Source: Batillaria attramentaria (Eukaryota > Mollusca > Gastropoda > Batillariidae). From it: DNA of 64,000 nt. Shown here one piece after another: positions 45,471 to 57,792 of the stretch (positions are counted from its first letter, which is position 1; each line of letters begins with the position of its first letter). Position numbers and translations under genes: made by a program. The stretch lies in contig JACVVK020000464.1 of NCBI GenBank assembly GCA_018292915.2, positions 194,501-258,500 of the forward strand, in the 5' to 3' direction. Under the pieces are notes generated by a model. That model ran no database searches and had not been told where the DNA came from. It saw only the letters and a list, made by a program, of their open reading frames with translations.

Positions 45471-46959
45471 TGAAAAGAGCCTGAAAGGTTTTGAGAGAGG
45501 TGTAGACAACTCATTCTGTTTGTGTGTATTCATTCATTTGGGTTTTTGTTTCTTTCCCTTTGATTGACTCTTTTTTATTTATGTGATTGATTGATCAAGT
45601 GGTCTGTTGATTGGTTGATATATCAACTGACTGATTGATCAAGTGATTGCGTGAGTGAATGGCGGGTTGATTGATTCATTTATTTATTATTTGTCATGAA
45701 TTTTTGTGTTTATCATTCATGCATTCATTAATTGGTCTTTTACAGCAGCGAAGATGCAATGGTTTACATGGATGACCAGAACTCACCAGCTGGTGACAAC
45801 GACCAAACAAACTCTGCCACAGGAAGCTACCCCAGACAAAAACACCGCCCAATCGAAGTGAAAACGCCAGCACACATCCGCCACCAAACAGGGGGACACG
45901 TCCAAAAAGAAAAACAGTACATGTCAAAAATCCTCCTCCAGCAAACCAACAGCAGGCAATGGTACAGGAGTAAACAGACAACTGTCACATCCACTCAAGG
46001 TAGGAGAAAGTTCTTCACTCCCTGACTTTATCGTACCGACAACTGTCACATCCACTCAAGGTAGGAGAAAGTTCTTCACTCTGTGACTTTGTTATCTTAC
46101 CGACAACTGTCACATCCACTCAAGGTAGGAGAAAGTTCTTCACTCCCTGACTTTGTTATCGTACCGACAGCTGTCACATCCACTCAAGGTAGGAGAAAGT
46201 TCTTCACTCTGTGACTTTGTTATCTTACCGACAACTGTCACATCCACTCAAGGTAGGAGAAAGTTCTTCACTCTGTGACTTTGTTATCTTACCGACAACT
46301 GTCACATCCACTCAAGGTAGGAGAAAGTTCTTCACTCCCTGACTTTGTTATCGTACCGACAGCTGTCACATCCACTCAAGGTAGGAGAAAGTTCTTCACT
46401 CTGTGACTTTGTTATCGTACCAACAACTGTCACATCCACTCAAGCCTTTCAAGGTAGGAGCAAGTAGGTGTGCAGCCATGTTAATATGTCAGTTTTATCT
46501 CTTTGTTTCCTAATTCTAATTATTTTCTTGTATTTGTATTTTATGGGGTTTTTTTTTCTTCATTTTTTTTTCCTTTTCGTCATTTTGTTCTCTTGAATTT
46601 CTTTCTTTGTATAGTAGTGCAGCACCGGCAAGTTGTCTTTGTATAGTAGTGCAGCACCGGCAAGTTGTCTTTGTATAGTAGTGCAGCACCGGCAAGTTGT
46701 CTTTGTACAGTGTACGCCTATAACTTGTTCCGTTGTAAAATAAAGGATCGTTACCATATTTGGGGGCTGTTTTGCCTATTTGTGCTTCAAGCTCATAGTT
46801 AGGTTAAGCACTTTATAAATCCACATCACTCAGGAACGCACTACCTGCCGGCCTAAGAGACCAGTCGGACATAGACCGTTTGAAGTCTGACTTGATAACG
46901 CATCTGTTCCGGCTGGCTTTCGACTAGGCCCACTTACCTCCTCCTGATTCAGCTGCTCT

Positions 46960-47003
<44 letters not shown>

Positions 47004-50000
47004 TGTGGTGTGTGTGTGTGTTTGCATATTTGTTGGTATGAGTGCGGGAGTATGCGCATTGAGTCACTGTGAGAATTTTTGCGCTGTATAAGTACAATTC
47101 ATTATTATTATTACTATTACTACCATTATGATTATTAGTATTATTATTTTTATTATTATTTCTTTATTTGCTGAAGATGTCAGGAAAAAGAAGCAAGACT
47201 ACAGCCGGAGTAAAAGTATCAGCACCTCACAAACAGAACCCAGCCTCTCTCAGCCTGATGTTGCTCGGCAACAGGACATGCTCATGACGCAGCCTGTCCT
47301 AACCAATGTGAAGGAATCGCCCAGTTTGGAGAACGGCTTTCTTGTCATGGTGAGTGAAGTGTCAGTTGTCTTTAGCACATGATGTGCCAGGAATGGGGAT
47401 TTCCCATCTTCCCCTTTACTTTGCACAGTACATGTACCTTCATTAGTCATTTTTGAGCCCACAGAAGTTTTAGAGGCAGGAACCTACTTGGCTCACGTGT
47501 GAAATGGGTCAAGGTCATCCAAAAGCTTGTATGATCTTGACCTTGATTGGTATATGTGTATAAGTTGCAAAAGTGTCTATCATTGTGCAAAGTGTTATGC
47601 CTTTGGTATGAGAAAATGTCAATATTAAATTTCAAAACAGCCAGCGTTAATGACCTTGACCTTCACGTGTGTGTCTGTGTGTGTTCACCAGTACCCGTGT
47701 TCTTCAGTTTCGCTTTGTATGTTTTGTATTTATCAAATAGAGACATTTGAAAACCACACGGGCACAAGGTGAACTTTGTCCTTTGGTTTCAGATGTTCAG
47801 GTATGCGAGACAGAGGATTCCGACGCTGAATGAGTTTTGCGTGGTGTGTGATGAACCGCATGTCTTTCAGAATGGAGCCATGCTCATGGTAAGTAACTCT
47901 TGAGTATTTCCAGTCCATGTATAACCACCCTGTAAGTCTTGTACTGTGTAGTATTATCAACATGACAAATTCACCATGTATAACCACCCTGTAAGTGTTG
48001 TACTGTGTAGTATTATCAACATGACAAATTCACCATGTATAACCACCCTGTAAGTCTTGTACTGTGTAGTATTATCAACATGACAAATTCACCATGTATA
48101 ACCACCCTGTAAGTGTTGTACTGTGTAGTATTATCAACATGACAAATTCACCATGTATAACCACCCTGTAAGTCTTGTACTGTGTAGTATTATCAACATG
48201 ACAAATTCACCATGTATAACCACCCTGTAAGTCTTGTACTGTGTAGTATTATCAACATGACAAATTCACCATGTATAACCACCCTGTAAGTCTTGTACTG
48301 TGTAGTATTATCAACATGACAAATTCACCATGTATAACCACCCTGTAAGTCTTGTACTGTGTAGTATTATCAACATGACAAATTCACCATGTATAACCAC
48401 CCTGTAAGTGTTGTACTGTGTAGTATTATCAACATGACAAATTCACCATGTATAACCACCCTGTAAGTCTTGTACTGTGTAGTATTATCAACATGACAAA
48501 TTCACCATGTATAACCACCCTGTAAGTCTTGTACTGTGTAGTATTATCAACATGACAAATTCACCATGTATAACCACCCTGTAAGTGTTGTACTGTGTAG
48601 TATTATCAACATGACAAATTCACCATGTATAACCACCCTGTAAGTCTTGTACTGTGTAGTATTATCAACATGACAAATTCACCATGTATAACCACCCTGT
48701 AAGTGTTGTACTGTGTAGTATTATCAACATGACAAATTCACCATGTATAACCACCCTGTAAGTCTTGTACTGTTATCAACATGACAAATTCACCATGTAT
48801 AACCACCCTGTAAGTCTTGTACTGTGTAGTATTATCAACATGACAAATTCACCATGTATAACCACCCTGTAAGTCTTGTACTGTTATCAACATGACAAAT
48901 TCACCATGTATAACCACCCTGTAAGTCTTGTACTGTGTAGTATTATCAACATGACAAATTCACCATGTATAACCACCCTGTAAGTCTTGTACTGTTATCA
49001 ACATGACAAATTCACCATGTATAACCACCCTGTAAGTCTTGTACTGTGTAGTATTATCAACATGACAAATTCACCATGTATAACCACCCTGTAAGTCTTG
49101 TACTGTTATCAACATGACAAATTCACCATGTATAACCACCCTGTAAGTCTTGTACTGTGTAGTATTATCAACATGACAAATTCACCATGTATAACCACCC
49201 TGTAAGTCTTGTACTGTGTAGTATTATCAACATGACAAATTCACCATGTATAACCACCCTGTAAGTCTTGTACTGTGTAGTATTATCAACATGACAAATT
49301 CACCATGTATAACCACCCTGTAAGTCTTGTACTGTGTAGTATTATCAACATGACAAATTCACCATGTATAACCACCCTGTAAGTCTTGTACTGTGTAGTA
49401 TTATCAACATGACAAATTCACCATGTATAACCACCCTGTAAGTCTTGTACTGTGTAGTATTATCAACATGACAAATTCACCATGTATAACCACCCTGTAA
49501 GTCTTGTACTGTGTAGTATTATCAACATGACAAATTCACCATGTATAACCACCCTGTAAGTCTTGTACTGTGTAGTATTATCAACATGACAAATTCACCA
49601 TGTATAACCACCCTGTAAGTCTTGTACTGTGTAGTATTATCAACATGACAAATTCACCATGTATAACCACCCTGTAAGTCTTGTACTGTGTAGTATTATC
49701 AACATGACAAATTCACCATGTATAACCACCCTGTAAGTCTTGTACTGTGTAGTATTATCAACATGACAAATTCACCATGTATAACCACCCTGTAAGTCTT
49801 GTACTGTGTAGTATTATCAACATGACAAATTCACCATGTATAACCACCCTGTAAGTCTTGTACTGTGTAGTATTATCAACATGACAAATTCACCATGTAT
49901 AACCACCCTGTAAGTCTTGTACTGTGTAGTATTATCAACATGACAAATTCACCATGTATAACCACCCTGTAAGTCTTGTACTGTGTAGTATTATCAACAT

Positions 50001-53000
50001 GACAAATTCACCATGTATAACCACCCTGTAAGTCTTGTACTGTGTAGTATTATCAATATGACAAATTCACCATGTATAACCACCCTGTAAGTCTTGTACT
50101 GTGTAGTATTATCAACATGACAAATTCACCATGTATAACCACCCTGTAAGTCTTGTACTGTGTAGTATTATCAACATGACAAATTCACCATGTATAACCA
50201 CCCTGTAAGTCTTGTACTGTGTAGTATTATCAACATGACAAATTCACCATGTATAACCACCCTGTAAGTCTTGTACTGTGTAGTATTATCAACATGACAA
50301 ATTCACCATGTATAACCACCCTGTAAGTCTTGTACTGTGTAGTATTATCAACATGACAAATTCACCATGTATAACCACCCTGTAAGTCTTGTACTGTGTA
50401 GTATTATCAACATGACAAATTCACCATGTATAACCACCCTGTAAGTCTTGTACTGTGTAGTATTATCAACATGACAAATTCACCATGTATAACCACCCTG
50501 TAAGTGTCGTACTGTGTAGTATTATCAACATGACAAATTCACCATGTATAACCACCCTGTAAGTGTTGTACTGTGTAGTATTATCAACATGACAAATTCA
50601 CCATGTATAACCACCCTGTAAGTCTTGTACTGTGTAGTATTATCAACATGACAAATTCACCATGTATAACCACCCTGTAAGTGTCGTACTGTGTAGTATT
50701 ATCAACATGACAAATTCACCATGTATAACCACCCTGTAAGTCTTGTACTGTTATCAACATGACAAATTCACCATGTATAACCACCCTGTAAGTCTTGTAC
50801 TGTGTAGTATTATCAACATGACAAATTCACCATGTATAACCACCCTGTAAGTCTTGTACTGTGTAGTATTATCAACATGACAAATTCACCATGTATAACC
50901 ACCCTGTAAGTCTTGTACTGTGTAGTATTATCAACATGACAAATTCACCATGTATAACCACCCTGTAAGTCTTGTACTGTGTAGTATTATCAACATGACA
51001 AATTCACCATGTATAACCACCCTGTAAGTCTTGTACTGTGTAGTATTATCAACATGACAAATTCACCATGTATAACCACCCTGTAAGTCTTGTACTGTGT
51101 AGTATTATCAACATGACAAATTCACCATGTATAACCACCCTGTAAGTGTTGTACTGTGTAGTATTATCAACATGACAAATTCACCATGTATAACCACCCT
51201 GTAAGTCTTGTACTGTGTAGTATTATCAACACCACCCTGTAAGTGTTGTACTGTGTAGTATTATCAACATGACAAATTCACCAAGTGATTTGGATCTGTA
51301 GTGTAAGAGTGGTGATCACGGAGTCAGCATTATGGTTGCCACAATGATTCTTGTTTAATTCATAATCAGGGTAGGAAAGATGGTAAGGGTGTAGAGTAGG
51401 AAAGATGGTAAGGGTGTAGAGTAGGAGAGATTGTAAGGGTATAGGGTAGGAGAGATGGTAAGGGTATAGGGTAGGAGAGATGGTAAGGGTGTAGGGTAGG
51501 AGAGATTGTAAGGGTGTAGGGTAGGAGAGGTGGTAAGGGTGTAGGGTAGGAGAGATGGTAAGGGTGTAGGGTAGGAGAGATGGTAAGGGTGTAGGGTAGG
51601 AGAGATGGTAAGGGTGTAGGGCAGGAGAGATGGTAAGGGTGTAGGGTAGGAGAGATGGTAAGGGTGTAGAGTAGGAAAGATTGTAAGGGTATAGGGTAGG
51701 AGAGATGGTAAGGGTGTAGGGTAGGAGAGGTGGTAAGGGTGTAGGGTAGGAGAGATGGTAAGAGTGCAGGGTATTAAAATGATTTGCTCATTTTCTCTGT
51801 CTGTTTCAGCCAGCTGTGTGTTCCCGTGAGCTCTGTGTGTTTGCTTATCAAACTCTCGGGGTCATGGTGGATGCTGCGGCTGATATTGCCACTGGAGCTG
51901 AGGTCAGTCACAAACTGTTTCAAGATGGACATGTTGCTTAAGGCTGTGCCTTCATGAAGGTCTTTTAGTTTTACTGCAGCCCATCACATGACTTGCCTAT
52001 CATCTCATTTAGTTTTACTGTAGCCCATCACATGACTTGCCTATCATCTCATTTAGTTTTACTGTAGCCCATCACATGACTTGCCTATCATCTCATTTAG
52101 TTTTACTGCAGCCCATCACATGACTTGCCTATCATCTCATTTAGTTTTACTGCAGCCCATCACATGACTTGCCTATCATCTCATTTAGTTTTACTGCAGC
52201 CCATCACATGACTTGCCTATCATCTCATGGTCTACTCCTTCCTCATAAATAAGAACAACAACACAAAAACCCAACATTTCCATTATAAAAGATTATCTAC
52301 ATATTCTTATATATTCCCTACATGGTCCAACCCTTGTCGTGGGGTAGTGGCTTGTGTACCTCAATGACCCAGAGAACTATGCCAGCAGGAGCACATGCTC
52401 CTGGCAGGGTCACCCAAGCTGGACAGGTCGAAGGGTAGAGGTCAGACGAATGTGGACCACCTCTCCAAGAGGCTAAACGGGTTTGCGTAGGGTTAACAGC
52501 CCTACCTGTAAAAAACACTAAGTTACTGAAGCATCGACAGCAACAAACCGAGACATTCACCTGGGCGAGGAAGGGTCTCCATCCCGGAGACCTATGACGC
52601 ATTGCAGTGAAAGCCGAAAGGAAGCTGCAAGGCCGACCCCCCTTCTAACACCCAGGACAACAACGAGAGTAGCCACATGGAACATCAGGACAATGTATGA
52701 AGTAGGAAGGACCATACAAGTAGCAAGAGAGATGAAGAACTACAAGATAGGAGTACTGGGACTGAGTGAGACAAGGTGGCTACAGACAGGACAGCTGAGA
52801 TTTTCATCGGGAGAGCAATTGCTGTACTCTGGACACACAGAGGATGGAGCCCCCCACACTGAGGGCGTGGCCCTGATGCTGGCACCGGAGGCACAGCGGG
52901 CACTCATCGGCTGGGAACCTGTCAACTCCCGCATCATCACAGCCAAATTCATCACCAAGAAAAAAGACATCAAGCTGAACATCATCCAGTGCTACGCTCC

Positions 53001-56000
53001 CACCAATGATGCGGAAGAGGAGAAAAAAGATGACTTCTACCAACAACTGCAGACAGTGATAGATAGAGGAGGAGCCAAGGACATGACCATACTGATGGGA
53101 GACTTCAACGCCAAGATTGGATCAGACAACACAGGCTATGAGGACACCATGGGAACACACGGACTGGGACAGATGAACGAAAATGGCGAGCGCTTTGCAG
53201 ACTTTTGTGCCCTGAACCAGCTAGTGATAGGAGGCAGCATCTTCCCACACAAGCGCATCCACAAGGCCACATGGAGATCGCCGGACCATGTCACGGAGAA
53301 CCAGATTGATCACATCTGCATCAGCCGGAAGTTCAGGAGATCGTGGCGGGATGTGCGCGTGATGAGGGGTGCCGATGTATCATCAGACCACCACCTTCTT
53401 GCAACAACATTGAGACTTCGGCTTAAGAGGCACACCAACGCCAACAGCACACGGACCAGGTACAACGTTGGACTTCTCAGGAACACAGACACACAAGCAG
53501 CATTCCGGATCAGCCTTTCCAACAGGTTCCAGCCACTGCAAGACCTGATAGAAGACAGTGAAATGGACATCGAGACACAGTGGGAACACAGCAAGAAACT
53601 CTGGCACGACACATGCGAAGAGGTCCTTGGCAAGAGAAAGACCCAACATAAGGAATGGATCTCTGCTGATACCATCCAGAAGCTGGAAGTTAGGAAAGAG
53701 AAGAAAACTGCACTGAACACGAGCCGAACAAGAAGAGCTAAGGCAAAGGCACAAGAGGAATACACAGCAGCTGACAGAGAAGTGAAGAGGAGCACCAGGA
53801 AGGACAAGAGGGACTACATCGACAACCTGGCCAGTCAAGCAGAGGAAGCAGCCCGACAAGGGAATCTAAAAGACCTGTACCAGGTGACCAAGAAGCTCGC
53901 GGGCAAATTTCAGCAGACAGACAAACCAGTGAAGGACAAGAACGGGCACCCACTGACAACAACTGAGGAACAGCTGAAGCGATGGGCAGAACACTTCAGG
54001 GAGCTGTTAAATCGCCCCATCCCTGAAACACCACCAGACATCCCACCAGCTGAGACAGAACTACCCATCAACTGCGACAAGCCCTCTAAGGCGGAGATCA
54101 GGAAAGCCATCATGACACTGAGAAATGGGAAAGCTGCAGGGCCGGACGAGATACCAGCAGAAGCCATTAAAGCAGACACAGAGACAGCCGTCAACATGCT
54201 GCACAGCCTGTTCAGCAAGATCTGGGAGAAGGAAGAGGTGCCAGCCCAGTGGAAAGAAGGGATCGTCATCAAGCTGCCAAAGAAAGGGGACCTCAGGGAC
54301 TGCAGCAACTACCGAGGGATCATGCTCCTGTCAGTGCCAGGCAAGGTTCTCAACAGAATTCTACTGGAGAGGATGAGAGAGGCAGTCGACCCCATGCTCC
54401 GAGACCAGCAGGCAGGCTTTCGCAGGAACAGGTCCTGCGCTGACCAGATTGCCAGCCTACGCATCATTGTGGAGCAGTCACTGGAGTGGAACTCCCCCCT
54501 CTACATCAACTTCATAGACTATGAGAAGGCCTTCGACAGTGTAGACAGAGAGGCGCTGTGGAAGCTGCTAAGGCACTATGGAGTTCCCGGGAAGATCATC
54601 TCCCTGATCCAGTGCACCTACCAAGACATGAGCTGCAGGATTGCCCATGCCGGCCAGTTGTCAGAAAGCTTCGAGGTGAAGACCGGAGTCCGCCAGGGAT
54701 GCCTGTTGTCCCCGTTTCTCTTCCTCCTGGTCATCGACTGGATCATGAAGACCACTACAGCAGGCAGGAAAAACGGGATACAGTGGACACTCTGGACGCA
54801 GCTGGATGACCTCGACTTCGCGGACGACCTGGCGCTCCTGTCTCACAGCCACAGCCAGATGCAGGACAAGACTACGTGCCTGGAAGCCACATCAGCCGGA
54901 ACAGGGCTCAAGATCAACAGGAAGAAAACCGAGCTGATGAAGATCAACACCACTGCCAACACACCAGTCACAGTCGGTGGAGAGCCCATCAGGGAGGTGG
55001 AGTCTTTTGTCTACCTGGGGAGTGTGGTTGATGGACAGGGAGGCACAGACCGAGACGTCACAGCCAGAATCGGCAAGGCAAGGGCAGCAATGGTCATGCT
55101 GAAGAACGTCTGGGCATCCAAAGTTGTCAGCATAAGAACCAAACTTCGCATCTTCAACTCCAACGTGAAGTCAGTTCTGCTCTACGGATGCGAAACATGG
55201 AGGACAACGAAGACAATGCAGCAGAAGATCCAGACATTTCTCAACACCTGTCTGAGGCGCATCTTCAACATCCGATGGCCAGAGAAGATCCGGAATGAAG
55301 AGCTGTGGGAGCGAGCGGGGCAGGAACCAGTGGCCAAGCAGATCCTGCGGAGGAAGTGGGGCTGGATTGGACACACCCTCAGGAAGCCAGCATCCAGCAC
55401 CACACGCCAAGCCCTGACATGGAACCCGCAGGGGAAAAGGAAGAGAGGCCGGCCTCGCAACAGCTGGAGGCGGGACACTGAGGCAGAGCTATGTAAGCAG
55501 GGGACCAACTGGACTGGAGTGGCAAGACTAGCCCAGAACAGAGTGCGATGGCGAAGGGTTGTCGATGGCCTATGCTCCACGTGGAGCCAAGGGCCTAAGT
55601 AAGTAAGTAAGTCTTATATATTCTTATATTTACAGTATTGCAGAATATTTGTATTCATTATGAAGAAGATTCAGAGGAAAGTGTGGTCTTTGTGTTAGTA
55701 CATACATGTAGTGTAATTGTGAAAAGATGACATTTCAACATGGTGGTCATCACTCGACCCACTCCGGCAAATAGAACAAAACCTCTTTTCGTGACTTTTC
55801 AGCAGCGAATCATAGTTTTTGGCTGATTTGTTGTTCACAGGTTGTGGACTTGCTCATCGCCATGACACGAGCTGCTGTCATTTCCCATCGAAGGTCGGTC
55901 ATATTTGAGCCATTCCCAAACATAGTGGATCCACACAATCCCAAGGAACTGGCCTTTTCTGAAAAGGTGAGTCATGAAAACTGATGTATGTGTGTGTCTT

Positions 56001-57720
56001 TGTTGCTGTGTAGTTTGTAAAACTGATGTATGTGTGTGTCTTTGTTGCTGTGTAGTTTGTAAAACTGATGTATGTGTGTGTCTTTGTTGCTGTGTAGTTT
56101 GTAAAAGAGATCAGTGTGGGTATATATTCAAACACACACGCACGCACGCACATGCATGAAAAAAAAACAACTGTTAACCTGGGGTACTTGTACAGTCAAA
56201 CCTGTGTAAGGCGGTCACCCAAGGGACTGGGTCAAACTGACCACCTTAGACAGGTGACCGGGTTATCCAGGGTGTCATGTTAGCAGCTAGTGTGTCAGGG
56301 GATCCTCTGGGGTGACCAGGTTAGACAGTGGTTTGGCTTATACAGGTGACCGCCTTGGCAGGTTCGACTGTATTAGTATTGTATTGCCTTGTTATCTTTC
56401 AGCTTGGTGTAGAATCGTTCTAAACATTGCCTTGTTATCTTTCAGCTTGGTGTAGAATCGTTCTAAACATTGCCTTGTTATCTTTCAGCTTGGTGTAGAA
56501 TCGTTCTAAACATTGCCTTGTTATCTTTCAGCTTGGTGTAGAATCGTTCTAAACATTGCATAACCCAATGAGACCTCAGTTTCCAGTGAAAACCGGAATG
56601 TTTTGTTTCAGAACAAGGATTACAAGAAGCTTGGGACCGTGATTAACCAGTTGCCACCTATGAGAGCCATGACGTCCGTTACCTGTGGGGAGCTTCATGC
56701 CAAGCTTGACACCACCGACCGACTGCTTTTCCCACTTCTTACATGGTCAGTCTTCTCTCCACCCCCTCCATCCTCTCTCTCTCTCTCTCTCTCTCTCCCT
56801 GAAAAGGTGAAAACTCTCTGAAAGAATGAAAACTGGACCACTGGACCAATGTCTTTTACCGTTGACAAATAAAGTTTCATTTCATTTCATTTCATTTCTG
56901 TGTGTGTGTATGTGTGTCTCTCTGTCTCTCTCTCTCTCATTTCTAAAGTGTATTTGGGATAGCTGTTGTTTTGGTTGTTGTTTGTTGGGTTTGGGTTTTT
57001 TCCTGTGAGTGTAAATATAAATGAATGTAGCCAAAAAATTTTCTTTTGATCTTCTCTAAAACTCTTTAACTTAGACTGAATTTTTACTTCAGCGAGACCT
57101 GTACGTTCACTCTAAACTTACTCTCTGCTGCCCGCATCTCTTCCAGGATTATCTCCAGCAACAGGTCACACATTGTCAAGTTACCACCTGAGCGGGTGAG
57201 CTTTGCTTCATCATCTTGTTGTTGGTGTTGTTGTGTTGGTTGTGTTGAGGGCAGGTGAACTATGCTGACAGTGTGGGACTAGCAATATCAGAGTTTGAAT
57301 CCTGGCTTGGAGCCATGAATTGGTGATAGTATTTTAATAATTAATAATAATAATTGATACTTACATAGCGCTCTTCCTCGCAGACAGCTCACAGCGCTTT
57401 ATGAGGAAAGAAAGAAAAACATCGGAACAATACAGTCACATATGAACAAAGTATATCACATTAATACAAACAATACAGTACACCTTCACAAAACACACAA
57501 CATATCAACACTACAATCGGACACGTGCCTGCAGGTACAGTGGGCAAATGGCTCCCTTCCACCGCCGGACATAAACGGGAAGGGCTGTACATACTAGGAT
57601 ACAAACTTGCCTCTGAAGGGATACGAACCCTAGACCACATTTTTCTTTATGGTGTGGTTAGGGTTTGGGTTAGGGTATCAGTAGTGTGTGGTGGACAAGG
57701 ACACTTAATCTGCAAAATCC

Positions 57721-57792
<72 letters not shown>

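Noticed and set aside
53310..54308. Minus-strand frames of 130-165 codons over the LINE
   Set aside because: Antisense shadows of the intact LINE ORF.
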